A DNA stretch of 63,536 nt from positions 1-63,536 of the forward strand of contig JAMPAG010000005.1 of NCBI GenBank assembly GCA_023667365.1. Reading direction: 5' to 3'. Below, piece after piece: positions 26,081-37,078 of this stretch (within the stretch, counting starts at the first letter, position 1; every line of letters begins with the position of its first letter). The position numbers were made by a program, and so were the translations under genes. The notes under the pieces were generated by a model. That model had not been told where the DNA came from. It searched no databases and was given only the letters and a program-made list of their open reading frames with translations. The DNA comes from a bacterium. Its GTDB lineage: Bacteria > Bacillota > Clostridia > Lachnospirales > Lachnospiraceae.

Positions 26081-27934
26081 TTACGGGGCGGAAATCCTGC
26101 GCAGATGAAATCCATGCGCGGTTTCCGTTACGTCGTAAAGAATGTCCCATTCCGCGCAGTCATACGGGTAGAGCGGGGACGGGTCAATATTGGTCGTGGT
26201 GAGCAGCCATGCGGCAAGCGGATAGCCGTTCTCCCAGCCGCTCAGCCGGTTGGACCAAATGTCGTTTTTTAAGAGATAAATATCCGACGGGATCCGGTCG
26301 GGATGCAGGCGGTAATAGACGCCGAGGCGGTCAAGCAGAAGTGCGACGCCGGCGCTTTTGTCGGAAGCGGAAAAGGTCGAAATCCAGGAGGAGTATACGC
26401 CGTAGGGGCGCTCCGCATACAAATAGCACCACGGGCTGGAGGTGACAAAGAGCACGGGATCGGAAGAACCGTCCTGATAGCCGCGGATTTCCGAGAGCAG
26501 CGTATCGTAAGCGTCCGCGTGTTCTTTGGTCGTGCAGACCCCGGCAAGCGGACCTTCCGTGATCTTTGTGTCCAGAACGGAGACGGAAGGTTCCCAGAAC
26601 GCATGAACAGATTTTGCATAACATTCGGCGCCGAACTGTGAAAGAAAAAGCAGGGCGGCGCTGCAGAGCACGAGCGGCGCTGTGAAGCGGCCGCTTTTTG
26701 CGCTTGACGGGGAAGCCGCCGCCAACTGTTCCTTCACAAAATCCTGAATCAGAAGCACGCTGCCGATCAGCGCGGCGGGCATTCCCATGCAGATGGCGTT
26801 TTCCCCCTGATTGGACGCCGCGCCGAGGCAGAAGGCGTAGAACATGCCAAGGCACCAGAGGAAAAGAAAAACGCGGTGGTTTTTTTGGCGGGTGAGAAGA
26901 TAAGCGGAAAGACCGCAGAGCGTGACAGGGAACATGATATAATTGTAGTCAGTCTGTATGGACGGAATGTGGATCATGACCGCCGTTGCCGTGACGAGCG
27001 CGGTCATACAGAAATACATCCATGCATGCGTTTTTTTTCGGTCGATGAGCGCGAGCACGGTCAAAAGGAGCCACAGCGCAAGAAATGAACCGAATACGGA
27101 GCGCATGGCGTAAACGGCGCTGTAAAGGATTTCTTTGACGGAGCGGGAAGCGTGTTCGGGATCGTGAAGGATCGCGGAGAGGTTTTCCATGATCGTCTTA
27201 ATTCCGGCACGGCTGAATACGAAAAGTAAAAGGCAGACGGCGGGTATGGCTGCACCGAGCGTAAACAAAAGCAGACCGCGCCCGCAGGTGCGGAACGCCT
27301 CGGGATGCATAAATTCGGAAGGATGCCGGGAAAGCTTCGGAGCGGCGCGGACGAGCAGCGCAAGGAGAAAGAGCACGGCTGCCGTCAGGTAGAGCAGGAT
27401 GAGATAAGGATTGGCGATGACGGCGACGGCGTAGCAGAAGCCTGCAAGGAGAAAGCCGATACGTCCCGACGGACGACAGCAGGAGAGCAGGCAGAGGCAG
27501 AGCGCCATTGCCATCAGCGCGAAGGTATTATAGGATAACGCCATGATGTCATAGGGCGTATAGAGAGCGAACAGCAGTACCGCGCAGAGCGCGCCGTAAC
27601 GGTAGCGGCGCAGCGTAAGATAGAGAAACGCTGCGGTGAGAAGCTGCATGGCGGTATAGAGATAGCGGAAATGCAGGACGATCCCCTCCGTTCCGCCCGC
27701 GATCAGCGCATGGAGCCGGTAAAACGGCAAAAGAAGAACGCCGCACAATTGAGAGAGATTCCACTCGTCAGACAGCAGCGCGTCGCCAAAGGAGAGCCGC
27801 TGCGCCAGCGTCAGGTAGAACGGCTCGTCACAGCCGCCGTAGCCATAGCGGCATTTCCAGAGAAAAAAGAACAAAAGCGGCACAAGCGCGCAGAAAAACA
27901 AAATATCACAGATCGAAAGACGTTGCTTTTTCAT
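26081..27934 (-). CDS. Polytopic membrane protein, possible GT-C type glycosyltransferase
   Basis: A 617-residue protein with about eleven hydrophobic segments. After the first helix comes GYGGCDEPFYLTLAQRL, an acidic D-E motif in the first outer loop as in GT-C glycosyltransferases (ArnT/PMT-like), which transfer sugars from lipid carriers on the outer face. The last ~150 residues form an extracellular domain (DPVLFVTSSPWCYLYAERPYG). The family assignment is by general shape only, and it could be another kind of membrane enzyme. The start is set at 27934 (MKKQRLS), with AAAGGAT upstream; the longer reading frame lacks a site. It is transcribed alone, convergent with 24470 and divergent from ftsH. 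Confidence 0.6.
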   Translation of the reverse strand: MKKQRLSICDILFFCALVPLLFFFLWKCRYGYGGCDEPFYLTLAQRLSFGDALLSDEWNLSQLCGVLLLPFYRLHALIAGGTEGIVLHFRYLYTAMQLLTAAFLYLTLRRYRYGALCAVLLFALYTPYDIMALSYNTFALMAMALCLCLLSCCRPSGRIGFLLAGFCYAVAVIANPYLILLYLTAAVLFLLALLVRAAPKLSRHPSEFMHPEAFRTCGRGLLLFTLGAAIPAVCLLLFVFSRAGIKTIMENLSAILHDPEHASRSVKEILYSAVYAMRSVFGSFLALWLLLTVLALIDRKKTHAWMYFCMTALVTATAVMIHIPSIQTDYNYIMFPVTLCGLSAYLLTRQKNHRVFLFLWCLGMFYAFCLGAASNQGENAICMGMPAALIGSVLLIQDFVKEQLAAASPSSAKSGRFTAPLVLCSAALLFLSQFGAECYAKSVHAFWEPSVSVLDTKITEGPLAGVCTTKEHADAYDTLLSEIRGYQDGSSDPVLFVTSSPWCYLYAERPYGVYSSWISTFSASDKSAGVALLLDRLGVYYRLHPDRIPSDIYLLKNDIWSNRLSGWENGYPLAAWLLTTTNIDPSPLYPYDCAEWDILYDVTETAHGFHLRRISAP

Positions 27935-28038
27935 GAATGTGATCCTTTCCCGGTAATTTTTTGCCGATAATTTATTGTATCCCATTCGAAAGCGGTGCAC
28001 AACCACAAATAATTCATTTTCTTTTCACAAAAGAATAG

Positions 28039-28067
28039 TTGATTTATCACGGTTCTATCCATATAAT
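28039..28067 (+). promoter_or_regulatory. Promoter of the ftsH operon
   Basis: TTGATT (28039-28044), 17 bases and TATAAT (28062-28067), 92 bases before the ftsH start. Confidence 0.75.
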
Positions 28068-28159
28068 AAATGAAGAATCGTCTGAATGGGACGAGGTGTT
28101 TTGGACGAGACTGACTATCGAAGGAAGAAGCGTGGATCAATTTTGCGCGGAGAATGAGA

Positions 28160-30685
28160 ATGGAAAATAATCTGAATGAATATGATAACCGTCCCGGCGG
28201 CAGCGGCGGAGGAAACGGGAGCGGCGGCAACGGCGGGAATGGAAACGGCGGCAGTGGGAACGGCGGCGGCGGGAACGGACCGCAGAAGCGACAGAGCTTT
28301 TTATTTGTGCTGCTGTCGAGTCTGGCGCTCGTGCTTATGATCAGCTGGTTTATGCGCACGATGAATTCCGCGTCCAATGAGGAAATCCCGTACAGCAGTT
28401 TCATTGAGATGCTGGAAAACGGGGAAGTCGAGTCCGTTGTAATTTATGACGGACAGCTTTCGATTACGCCGAAAAGCGATGAGCAGGACGGCTATGCGGC
28501 GCAGAGAGTGTATTACACGGGCGCGGCGGAGGACGCGGACAGGCTGACGGAGCGCCTGACGGAAGCGGGGGTGAAGTTCAGCAGAGAAATTCCGGATAAT
28601 TCGGGATGGTTCTGGTCGCTTCTTTTGACGTACGGACTCCCGATTTTGATCCTGTGTATCGGTTTGAATTTTCTGTGGAAGAGGATGTCCAGCGGCGGCG
28701 GGCCGATGGGGATCGGTAAGAGCAATGCCAAGCTCTATGATGTACAGAAGGAAACAGGCATCACGTTTAAGGACGTGGCGGGCGAGGATGAGGCGAAAGA
28801 ATCACTCGTTGAAGTCGTTGATTTTTTGCATAATCCGGCAAAATACAGTAAGATCGGCGCGAGACTGCCGAAGGGCGCGCTGCTGGTGGGACCGCCCGGA
28901 ACGGGTAAGACACTGCTTGCCAAGGCGGTGGCGGGCGAGGCGCATGTGCCGTTCTTTTCGCTGGCGGGCTCGGACTTCATCGAGCTCTATGTCGGCGTCG
29001 GCGCATCCCGCGTGCGCAAGCTGTTCGAGGAGGCGGAAAAGCATGCGCCCTGCATCGTGTTCATTGACGAGATTGACGCGATCGGACGCAGCCGCGATTC
29101 CAAATATGGCGGCGGCAACGAGGAGCGGGAGCAGACGCTCAATCAGCTCCTCTCAGAAATGGACGGATTTGACGGCAAAAAAGGAATCATTATTCTGGCG
29201 GCGACGAACCGCCCGGAAATTCTGGATAAAGCCCTGCTTCGTCCCGGACGGTTTGACCGCAGGATTATTGTGGACAAGCCGGACTTAAAAGGACGCGTGG
29301 ATATTTTGCGCGTGCACGCAAAAGACGTGCTCATGGACGACAGCGTGGACTTAGAGGAGATCGCGCTTGCGACGAGCGGCGCGGTCGGTTCCGATCTCGC
29401 CAATATGATCAACGAGGCGGCGATCAATGCGGTCAAAGAGGGCAGGGAGTTTGTCGCGCAGAAAGATTTGTTTAACGCGGTCGAAGTCGTTTTGGTCGGA
29501 AAAGAAAAGAAGGACCGCATCATGAGCAAGGAGGAGCGCAGGATTGTTTCGTATCACGAGACGGGACATGCGCTGATCGCGGCATTACAGAAAAATTCCG
29601 AGCCTGTGCAGAAGATCACGATCGTGCCGCGGACGATGGGCGCGCTCGGTTATGTCATGCAGGTGCCGGAGGAAGAAAAATATCTCAATACGCAGGCGGA
29701 GCTTCACGATATGCTCGTGGGGCTGCTCGGCGGGCGCGCGGCGGAGGAGATCGTGTTTGATACGGTGACGACGGGCGCGTCGAACGATATAGAGAAGGCG
29801 ACGAATATCGCGCGCGCGATGGTGACGCAGTACGGTATGAGCAAGCGCTTCGGTCTGATGGGCTTAGAGACGGTGGAGAGCAAATATTTAGACGGCAGGA
29901 CCGCCATGAACTGCTCCGACGTCACGGCTGCGGCTGTGGACGAGGAAGTCATGAAAATCTTAAAGGAGAGCTATAAGGAAGCCAAGAAGATGCTCAAGGA
30001 GAACCGGGCGTTGATGGATAAGCTCGCCGAGCATCTGATCGAAAAAGAGACGATCACGGGCAAAGAATTCATGAAGATCTTCCGCGAGGAAAAAGGGCTG
30101 CCGGAGCCGGAGGAGAAGCCAAAGGAAAAAGACAGGGCTGCGCTGGAGAACACGGATCCTGCAAAGCAGGCGGGCGTTCTGCCGCAAAATCCGCCGGGAC
30201 AAGGCAGTGCATGGAATGCGGGTACGCAGGCAGGTCAGCCGGAACAGGGTATGACAGGGCAGGCGGGGGCGTCTGCACAGATGCCGTTAGGACAGGGCGG
30301 CGCATGGCAGAATACAGGCATGCAGAATGCTGTGACCGGCGCGGATGCGGGAGACGCCGCAGGCGCACAGCAGAATGCGGACGTTCCGGCGGGTACGGCG
30401 GTCAGCGGCAATATGCCGGAGTATGAGCGCGAGCAGCTTCTCCGCAACGCATGGCCGCAGATCAAGGGCTTACAGGAGCAGGATGGAACGGGCATACAGG
30501 ACGGCGCGTCCGGCATGAACGCGGGAAATGCGCCGCAGAGCGCGGATGAACAAAATGCCGCGGATGATGAGCGGGAGATTTCGCCGAAGGTGGAGAATGA
30601 ATTTGCCGAGGCATTGAGAAATCGTCAGTATGCACGAAAAGAGGATCAGAACGGGAATAACGGGGAGCAGAGCGGTAGAAAATGA
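28160..30685 (+). CDS. ftsH: ATP-dependent zinc metalloprotease FtsH with long low-complexity tails
   Basis: An 841-residue membrane AAA protease that extracts and degrades membrane and unstable cytoplasmic proteins. It has a Gly/Asn-rich N-terminal stretch (~8-40), helix 1 (~45-66), a small outer domain, helix 2 (~149-172), Walker A GPPGTGKT (~243-250), Walker [10 protein letters not shown], the arginine-finger region RPGRFDRR and the zinc site HETGH (466-470). The family is usually near 610-650 residues; here a ~190-residue tail rich in Q, A, G and M follows. ATG 28160 is preferred over 28154 because GGAG then has seven-base spacing. The stop overlaps the MATE gene start. Confidence 0.95.
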   Translation: MENNLNEYDNRPGGSGGGNGSGGNGGNGNGGSGNGGGGNGPQKRQSFLFVLLSSLALVLMISWFMRTMNSASNEEIPYSSFIEMLENGEVESVVIYDGQLSITPKSDEQDGYAAQRVYYTGAAEDADRLTERLTEAGVKFSREIPDNSGWFWSLLLTYGLPILILCIGLNFLWKRMSSGGGPMGIGKSNAKLYDVQKETGITFKDVAGEDEAKESLVEVVDFLHNPAKYSKIGARLPKGALLVGPPGTGKTLLAKAVAGEAHVPFFSLAGSDFIELYVGVGASRVRKLFEEAEKHAPCIVFIDEIDAIGRSRDSKYGGGNEEREQTLNQLLSEMDGFDGKKGIIILAATNRPEILDKALLRPGRFDRRIIVDKPDLKGRVDILRVHAKDVLMDDSVDLEEIALATSGAVGSDLANMINEAAINAVKEGREFVAQKDLFNAVEVVLVGKEKKDRIMSKEERRIVSYHETGHALIAALQKNSEPVQKITIVPRTMGALGYVMQVPEEEKYLNTQAELHDMLVGLLGGRAAEEIVFDTVTTGASNDIEKATNIARAMVTQYGMSKRFGLMGLETVESKYLDGRTAMNCSDVTAAAVDEEVMKILKESYKEAKKMLKENRALMDKLAEHLIEKETITGKEFMKIFREEKGLPEPEEKPKEKDRAALENTDPAKQAGVLPQNPPGQGSAWNAGTQAGQPEQGMTGQAGASAQMPLGQGGAWQNTGMQNAVTGADAGDAAGAQQNADVPAGTAVSGNMPEYEREQLLRNAWPQIKGLQEQDGTGIQDGASGMNAGNAPQSADEQNAADDEREISPKVENEFAEALRNRQYARKEDQNGNNGEQSGRK

Positions 30686-32088
30686 TATGTGCACAGATTA
30701 GAAAAAAATATATTGGGGACAGGGCCTTTTATAAAAAGGTCCTGTTTATTGTTGTTCCGATCATTGTTCAGAATGCGATCACGAATTTTGTCGGGCTGTT
30801 GGATAATATCATGGTCGGTCAGGTCGGGACGGATCAGATGAACGGCGTTGCCATCGTTAATCAGTTATTGTTTGTGTTTAATTTATGCGTCTGGGGCGCG
30901 GTTTCGGGCGCGGGAATTTTTACGGCGCAGTATTACGGAAAAGGAGATCATGAGGGTGTGCGCAATACGTTCCGCGCGAAGCTGGTGCTGACGAGCGCGG
31001 TGTTTGCGATCGGTCTTGTTCTTTTTTTGACAAGAGGGGAGTGGCTCATTACCCGTTTCCTGCATGAGACGGATGCGGTCGGAAACGCGGAGCAGACATT
31101 GCGCTACGGCAGAAACTATCTCCATGTCATGCTGATCGGGCTGTTTCCGTTCGTCATTTCGCAGGCATATGCGAATACGCTGCGCGACGTCGGAGAGACG
31201 GTGCTGCCGATGAAGGCGGGAATTTCGGCGGTTATTGTCAATGTCATGCTCAATTACATATTGATCTTCGGACATTTCGGCGCGCCGAGACTCGGCGTGG
31301 TCGGCGCGGCGGCCGCGACCGTGGTGTCGCGTTTTGTGGAGATGGCGATCGTTGTGATCTGGACGCAGACGCACAAGGAAAAGCATCCGTTTATCGTGGG
31401 TGCGTTTTCGAGCCTTCGGATTCCGAAACAATTGATGCGGCAGATATTGATCAAGGGAACGCCGCTTGCGGTCAATGAAGGACTTTGGGCGCTGGGCGTG
31501 ACGATGCTCAATCAGAATTATTCTTTAAGAGGGTTGTCGGTGATCGCGGCGCTGAACATTGCATCGACGATCTCGAATCTGTTCAGCGTCGTGTATCTGG
31601 CGATGGGGGACGCGATCGCGATCATTGTCGGGCAGCTTCTGGGCGCGCAGAAAATGGAGGAGGCAAAGGATACGGATCGGAAAATGATTGTTTTTTCCAT
31701 CCTGTGCTGTCTCGTGATCGGGTTTATGATGTCGCTGTTTCGGAACCTGTTTCCGGCGATCTATAAGACGGAGCCGGAGGTGCGCAGCCTTGCCGCGCAG
31801 TTTATTTTGATCGCGTCGGTCATGATGCCGTTTTTTGCTTTTTTGCATAGCTGCTATTTTACGCTCCGGACGGGCGGAAAAACGATCGTGACGTTTTTGT
31901 TTGACAGCGTGTTCATGTGGGTGCTCGCCGTGCCGTGCGCGTATACGCTGACACATTTTACGGCGCTGCCCATCGTCGCGCTGTACGCCATTGTGCAGAG
32001 TCTGGATCTTGTGAAATGCATTGTCGGATTCATTTTTGTCAAAAAAGGAGTCTGGCTGCAAAATATCGTGCGCGGAATCGAGGAGTAA
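30682..32088 (+). CDS. MATE family efflux transporter
   Basis: A 468-residue membrane protein of typical MATE length with about twelve helices in two related halves. Recognisable parts are [22 protein letters not shown] near the start and [22 protein letters not shown] at the start of the second half. MATE carriers expel drugs or metabolites in exchange for Na+ or H+. The ATG overlaps the ftsH stop codon (ATGA), indicating coupled translation. The next gene, uvrC, follows after 10 bases. The substrate cannot be told from sequence. Confidence 0.92.
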   Translation: MICAQIRKKYIGDRAFYKKVLFIVVPIIVQNAITNFVGLLDNIMVGQVGTDQMNGVAIVNQLLFVFNLCVWGAVSGAGIFTAQYYGKGDHEGVRNTFRAKLVLTSAVFAIGLVLFLTRGEWLITRFLHETDAVGNAEQTLRYGRNYLHVMLIGLFPFVISQAYANTLRDVGETVLPMKAGISAVIVNVMLNYILIFGHFGAPRLGVVGAAAATVVSRFVEMAIVVIWTQTHKEKHPFIVGAFSSLRIPKQLMRQILIKGTPLAVNEGLWALGVTMLNQNYSLRGLSVIAALNIASTISNLFSVVYLAMGDAIAIIVGQLLGAQKMEEAKDTDRKMIVFSILCCLVIGFMMSLFRNLFPAIYKTEPEVRSLAAQFILIASVMMPFFAFLHSCYFTLRTGGKTIVTFLFDSVFMWVLAVPCAYTLTHFTALPIVALYAIVQSLDLVKCIVGFIFVKKGVWLQNIVRGIEE

Positions 32089-32098
32089 GGAGAGAGCC

Positions 32099-33976
32099 TT
32101 GTTTGACGTTGAAGAAGAATTAAAAAAGCTTCCCGCAAAGCCGGGAGTCTATATCATGCATGATGCGGACGATACGATCATCTATGTCGGCAAGGCGGTC
32201 AACCTGCACAATCGTGTGCGTTCCTATTTTCGCAAGATCGTGGGACGCGGACCGCAGATTGACAAGATGGTCCGGCAGATCGAGCGGTTTGAGTATATCG
32301 TGACAGATTCGGAATTAGAGGCGCTCGTGCTGGAAAATAATCTGATTAAGGAGCACCGTCCGAAATACAATACGATGTTAAAGGACGATAAGACCTATCC
32401 CTATATCAAGGTGACGGTGGGAGAGGAGTATCCGCGGATTCTGTTTTCCCGTGTGATGAAAAAAGATAAGTCCAAATATTTCGGACCGTACACAAGTGCG
32501 GCGGCGGTCCGGGATACGATTGAACTAATGAATAAACTGTTTTTGCTGCGTTCCTGCAGCCGAAGCCTGCCGCGGGACATCGGCAGGGACCGCCCGTGCC
32601 TGAATTATCATATCAAGCAGTGCGCGGCGCCGTGCGCGGGTTACGTGACAAAAGAGGATTACCGCGCGCATATCGAGCAGGCGCTTGATTTTTTGAACGG
32701 GAATTATGCCCCGATCTTAAAAGACTTAAAGGAGCATATGGAGCGCGCGTCGGAGGCGCTGGACTTTGAGGAGGCGATCCGTTACCGGGAATTGCTTTCC
32801 AGCGTAAAAAGTGTTGCCCAGAAGCAGAAAATCACGGACAGCGGCGGCGAGGACAAGGACATTATCGCGATGTGCATGGAACATACGGACTGCGTTGTGC
32901 AGGTGTTTTTTATGCGGGGCGGAAAGCTGATCGGGCGGGAACATTTTTACATGACACACGTGTCGGAGGGAGAACGGCGGCAGGTACTGACGGATTTTGT
33001 GAAACAGTTTTATTCGGGGACGCCGTTCATCCCGCATGAACTGATGTTACAGGAGCCGATCGAGGACATGGAGCTGATTGAGCAATGGCTTTCCTCGAAA
33101 CGCGGCGGGCGTGTGTATCTGCGGGTTCCCTTAAAAGGGACGAAAGAAAAACTGGTGGAGCTTGCCGCGCAGAACGCAAGGCTCGTGCTCGACAAGGACC
33201 GCGAGCGGATCAAGCGCGAGGAGGGACGCACGATCGGCGCTGTAAAGGAAATTGCAGAGCTGCTGGGACTCGACAGCGTTTCCCGCATGGAGGCGTATGA
33301 CATTTCCAATATCAGCGGCTTTGCGAACGTCGGTTCCATGGTCGTGTATGAAAAAGGAAAGCCGAAGCGCAGCGATTACAGGAAGTTCCGCATCAAGACC
33401 GTGGCGGGTCCCGACGACTATGCCTGCATGAGAGAGGTGCTGACAAGGCGTTTTCAGCATGGGCTTTCCGAGCGGGAGGAGACGTTTTCCGAGGAGCACG
33501 GAACGGATTTCGGTTCGTTTACGCGGTTTCCCGATCTGCTGCTTATGGACGGCGGACGCGGTCAGGTGAATATTGCACTGGAAGTGTTGTCCGAGCTTGG
33601 GATCGACATTCCGGTCTGCGGGATGGTGAAGGACGATAACCACCGTACGCGGGGATTATATTTTCATAATCGGGAACTGCCGATCGGGAAGGACAGCGAG
33701 GGGTTTAAGCTGATCACGCGCATTCAGGACGAGGCGCACCGTTTCGCGATCGAGTATCACCGTTCCATACGGAGTAAGAGCCAGGTGCATTCGGTGTTGG
33801 ATGAGATACCGGGAGTCGGACCGGAACGCAGAAAGGCGCTGATGAGACGGTTTCAGTCGATTGAGGATGTGCGCAGGGCAACGGCGGAAGAGCTTGCGGC
33901 GCTGCCGGAAATTCCGGAGCATGTGGCGCAGCAGATCGTACAATTTTTTGCCGATGACCGTGCGGGACAAAAATAG
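32099..33976 (+). CDS. uvrC: UvrABC excinuclease subunit C
   Basis: A 625-residue nuclease subunit that makes the two cuts around DNA damage in nucleotide excision repair. The N-terminal GIY-YIG domain starts [19 protein letters not shown] (GVY at 16-18, YVG at 29-31); a UVR segment lies near 205-240, then comes the RNase H-like UvrC domain ([20 protein letters not shown]) and a C-terminal helix-hairpin-helix ([18 protein letters not shown]). The start is TTG 32099, chosen because AAGGAG lies six bases upstream and [17 protein letters not shown] matches the normal N-terminus. It is the third gene of the ftsH-MATE-uvrC unit. Confidence 0.95.
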   Translation: MFDVEEELKKLPAKPGVYIMHDADDTIIYVGKAVNLHNRVRSYFRKIVGRGPQIDKMVRQIERFEYIVTDSELEALVLENNLIKEHRPKYNTMLKDDKTYPYIKVTVGEEYPRILFSRVMKKDKSKYFGPYTSAAAVRDTIELMNKLFLLRSCSRSLPRDIGRDRPCLNYHIKQCAAPCAGYVTKEDYRAHIEQALDFLNGNYAPILKDLKEHMERASEALDFEEAIRYRELLSSVKSVAQKQKITDSGGEDKDIIAMCMEHTDCVVQVFFMRGGKLIGREHFYMTHVSEGERRQVLTDFVKQFYSGTPFIPHELMLQEPIEDMELIEQWLSSKRGGRVYLRVPLKGTKEKLVELAAQNARLVLDKDRERIKREEGRTIGAVKEIAELLGLDSVSRMEAYDISNISGFANVGSMVVYEKGKPKRSDYRKFRIKTVAGPDDYACMREVLTRRFQHGLSEREETFSEEHGTDFGSFTRFPDLLLMDGGRGQVNIALEVLSELGIDIPVCGMVKDDNHRTRGLYFHNRELPIGKDSEGFKLITRIQDEAHRFAIEYHRSIRSKSQVHSVLDEIPGVGPERRKALMRRFQSIEDVRRATAEELAALPEIPEHVAQQIVQFFADDRAGQK

Positions 33977-34026
33977 CACGGAAAAGAAGTTTTTGTGAAT
34001 CGTGCGGAGGATTCCGATGGAAATCT

Positions 34027-34055
34027 TTTACCAGGATGAAGAAATGTGCTATACT
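34027..34055 (+). promoter_or_regulatory. Candidate promoter of hprK
   Basis: TTTACC (34027-34032), 17 bases and TATACT (34050-34055), upstream of ATG 34137. Confidence 0.55.
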
Positions 34056-34136
34056 GAAAAAAGAAGTGAGTTATTGCGGAACGCACCGCACACAGGGTAT
34101 GTAAGTGCCTGAGAAGAATGTATGAGGAGGGAGCCC

Positions 34137-35078
34137 ATGGCAAGTTTAAGTTTAACAAAGATCATTGAGAAGGAAAAGCTGGAGAATCTGACGCCGGATA
34201 TTGACATTTCCAAAATTAAGATTACCCAGCCGGATATTAACCGTCCCGCGCTGCAGCTTGCGGGATATTACGAACACTTTGAGGCGACCCGTCTGCAGAT
34301 CATCGGTTTTGTGGAATATACCTATATGCAGTCGGTGGAGCAGGAAAAGAAAGCGGAAGTATTTGAGGCGCTGTTAAAGCACAATATTCCGGCGATTGTA
34401 TTCTGCAGGGAGTTAGAGCCGGATCCGCTGTTTAAGGAAATCGCGGTTTCTCACAATATTCCGCTTCTGATGACAAAAAAAGCAACCTCAGCGTTCATGG
34501 CAGAGATTATCCGGTGGATGAATGTGAAGCTTGCGCCGATGATCTCGGTACACGGCGTGCTTGTCGATGTTTACGGCGAGGGCGTGCTGATCACGGGCGA
34601 GAGCGGTATCGGTAAGTCGGAGGCGGCGCTGGAGCTGATCAAAAGAGGACACCGTCTGGTCACGGATGATGTGGTGGAGATCCGCAAGGTCAGCGAGGAT
34701 ACGCTGATCGGAACCGCGCCTGATATTACGAAGCACTTTATTGAATTGCGCGGTATCGGAATCATTGATGTGAAGACACTGTTTGGTGTGTCAAGCGTCA
34801 AGGAGACGCAGAACATTGATCTGGTGATCCGGCTGGAGGACTGGAATAAGGACAAGGAGTATGACCGCCTCGGTTTGGAGGAGGAGTACACGGAGTACCT
34901 TGGCAATAAAGTGGTCTGTCATAACATTCCCATCCGTCCCGGACGAAATCTGGCGATCATCTGCGAGTCGGCGGCAATCAACCACCGCCAGCGGAAGATG
35001 GGATACAACGCGGCGCAGGAGCTGTATCAGCGCGTACAGAATTCGCTTGCGAAGCGGCGCGAGGAAGAGGAGGCATAG
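34137..35078 (+). CDS. hprK: HPr kinase/phosphorylase
   Basis: A 313-residue bifunctional enzyme that phosphorylates and dephosphorylates Ser46 of HPr and Crh, the central switch of carbon catabolite control in Firmicutes. The N-terminal domain (~1-130) precedes the kinase domain with P-loop GESGIGKSEAA (near 154-164) and the signature region around ELRGIGIIDVKTLFG. The start is at 34137 (MASLSLTKI), with GAGGAGG seven bases upstream; an in-frame ATG at 34122 lacks spacing. A likely substrate, the Crh-like protein, is encoded at 38973 in the same gene block. Glucokinase follows after 14 bases, another link to sugar sensing. Confidence 0.95.
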   Translation: MASLSLTKIIEKEKLENLTPDIDISKIKITQPDINRPALQLAGYYEHFEATRLQIIGFVEYTYMQSVEQEKKAEVFEALLKHNIPAIVFCRELEPDPLFKEIAVSHNIPLLMTKKATSAFMAEIIRWMNVKLAPMISVHGVLVDVYGEGVLITGESGIGKSEAALELIKRGHRLVTDDVVEIRKVSEDTLIGTAPDITKHFIELRGIGIIDVKTLFGVSSVKETQNIDLVIRLEDWNKDKEYDRLGLEEEYTEYLGNKVVCHNIPIRPGRNLAIICESAAINHRQRKMGYNAAQELYQRVQNSLAKRREEEEA

Positions 35079-35092
35079 GAGGAGAGAGCGGT

Positions 35093-36034
35093 ATGGCAAA
35101 GGCGATATTCGGAGTGGACCTTGGCGGGACGACGGTCAAGCTCGGCTTGTTTGATATGGAAGGAAATGTGCTGGATAAGTGGGAGATCCCCACAAGAAAA
35201 GAAGAAAACGGCAGGAAAATCCTTCCTGACATTGCAGAGTCTGTCAAAGACAAAATGAAGGAAAAAGGATATGCCGCAGCGGATGTTGCCGGGATCGGGA
35301 TCGGCGTTCCCGGACCGGTGGACAGCGCCGGAACGATCTATAAAGCGGCAAATTTAGGCTGGGGCGTGATGAACATTAACGAGGAATTAGGCGCGCTCAC
35401 AGGTCTGACGGTAAAAGCCGGCAATGACGCAAACGTGGCGGCGCTCGGAGAGATGTGGAAGGGCGGCGGCAAAGGATATGACAATATGGTGGCGGTTACG
35501 CTTGGTACGGGTGTCGGCGGCGGCATCATCGTGGACGGTCAGCTTCTGGCAGGCGCGACGGGCGCGGGCGGAGAGATCGGTCATATCCATGTGGATGACA
35601 TGGAAGAGGATGCGTGCGGATGCGGCAATCACGGCTGCTTAGAGCAGTATGCGTCAGCGACGGGCGTCGTGCGTCTGGCAAAAAGGGCGCTTGCCGAAAG
35701 CGGCAAAGACAGCGTGCTCCGAAGCGGAGAGCTTTCCGCCAAGACGGTGTTTGACGCGATAAAGGCGGGGGATGCGCTTGCATTGGAGGTTGCGGAGAAA
35801 TTTGGCGAGTATCTCGGCAAGGGGCTTGCTTCGGTTGCCTGTGTGGTGAACCCGGAGATCTTCGTGATCGGGGGCGGCGTGTCCAAGGCGGGACCGGTGC
35901 TGCTTGATTATATTCAGAAATACTATAAACCCTATGTGTTCCATGGCAGCAGGGAAGCGAAATTCGCTCTGGCAACGCTCGGAAACGACGCCGGTATTTA
36001 CGGAGCGGCGAGGCTGGTGCTTCCGCAGGACTGA
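35093..36034 (+). CDS. glcK: ROK family glucokinase
   Basis: A 313-residue sugar kinase that phosphorylates glucose with ATP. The N-terminal phosphate loop is FGVDLGGTTVKLG; LGTGVGGGIIVDG is the second nucleotide motif; the ROK zinc site CGCGNHGCLEQ lies near 175-185, just after the GEIGHIHV catalytic region. All key residues are present. It shares an operon with hprK (14-base gap, with AGGAGAG before the ATG). Glucokinase is the family's common role in Firmicutes, but other hexoses cannot be excluded. Confidence 0.9.
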   Translation: MAKAIFGVDLGGTTVKLGLFDMEGNVLDKWEIPTRKEENGRKILPDIAESVKDKMKEKGYAAADVAGIGIGVPGPVDSAGTIYKAANLGWGVMNINEELGALTGLTVKAGNDANVAALGEMWKGGGKGYDNMVAVTLGTGVGGGIIVDGQLLAGATGAGGEIGHIHVDDMEEDACGCGNHGCLEQYASATGVVRLAKRALAESGKDSVLRSGELSAKTVFDAIKAGDALALEVAEKFGEYLGKGLASVACVVNPEIFVIGGGVSKAGPVLLDYIQKYYKPYVFHGSREAKFALATLGNDAGIYGAARLVLPQD

Positions 36035-36163
36035 TCAAAGTTCCGTGCGCATACAATGAGATAAATACAACCGTGGGAAAAGCAGACAAATGAGGCGGAT
36101 GCGTCTGGCGATATGGCGGAGCGCCCCTAGGCTTTACGGACGGTTGACTTATGGAGGATAAGA

Positions 36164-37078
36164 GTGACAGAAACAGTGGAACGGTTTATCCGGCAGCTCG
36201 TGGAGCCGGAGCATTTGTTACAGAATGAACCGATGGCAAAACACACGACCTTTCGTGTCGGCGGAGCCGCCGATATGTTGATACGGATACAGAGCGAGGA
36301 GCAGCTTACAAAGCTGATTGCGTATTTTGGGAAACTGCACCAGCCGTATCTCGTAATCGGGAACGGCAGCAACCTGTTAGTCAGCGACAGAGGTTATCAG
36401 GGTGTTGTGCTCTTTATTGGCGACGGCATGAGCGACATAGCAGTGGACGGTGAGCGTATGTGTGTGCAGGCGGGCGCGCTTTTGTCGAGCGTGGCTTCCC
36501 AGGCGGCACAGAATGGTTTGAGCGGGCTGGAATTTGCGGCGGGAATTCCCGGCAGCATGGGCGGCGCGATCGTGATGAATGCAGGCGCTTATGAGGGGGA
36601 AATGAGTCAGATCGTGGAGAGCGTGACCGTGTTAAACGAGCAGGGAGAGCGGATGGTGCTTGATCATGATACGATGGAATTCGGTTACCGAACGAGCATT
36701 ATCAGGAACAGACCTTTTATCGTTGTGGAGACGGTATTGCGCCTGCATAAAGGAGACGGACAGGAAATCCGCGCGCGGATGGATGAGTTTAATGCGAGGA
36801 GACGTGCAAAACAGCCGCTTGAGTTTGCGAGCGCGGGCAGCACATTCAAGAGGCCGGAGGGCTATTATGCGGGAAAGCTGATTATGGACGCGGGGCTTCG
36901 CGGGTACCGGATCGGCGGCGCGCAGGTGTCCGAAAAGCATTGCGGTTTTGTGATCAATGTCGGCAATGCCTCGGCACAGGATATTTATGAATTGATCATC
37001 GAGGTACAGGAAAAAGTAAAGGAGCGGTTTCATGTGGAGCTGGAGCCGGAAGTGATACGGATAGGTGACTTTTTATGA
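36164..37078 (+). CDS. murB: UDP-N-acetylenolpyruvoylglucosamine reductase
   Basis: A 304-residue FAD enzyme that makes UDP-MurNAc for peptidoglycan. The FAD-binding region shows HTTFRVGGAADML and VIGNGSNLLVSDRGYQGVV; GIPGSMGGAIVMNAGAYEGE is the classic MurB core, and SAGSTFKRP contains the proton-donating Ser of the shorter type II class. The start is GTG 36164, with GGAGG eight bases upstream. It overlaps rapZ by four bases, so murB-rapZ-whiA-Crh form one unit, the order known in many Firmicutes. Confidence 0.96.
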   Translation: MTETVERFIRQLVEPEHLLQNEPMAKHTTFRVGGAADMLIRIQSEEQLTKLIAYFGKLHQPYLVIGNGSNLLVSDRGYQGVVLFIGDGMSDIAVDGERMCVQAGALLSSVASQAAQNGLSGLEFAAGIPGSMGGAIVMNAGAYEGEMSQIVESVTVLNEQGERMVLDHDTMEFGYRTSIIRNRPFIVVETVLRLHKGDGQEIRARMDEFNARRRAKQPLEFASAGSTFKRPEGYYAGKLIMDAGLRGYRIGGAQVSEKHCGFVINVGNASAQDIYELIIEVQEKVKERFHVELEPEVIRIGDFL

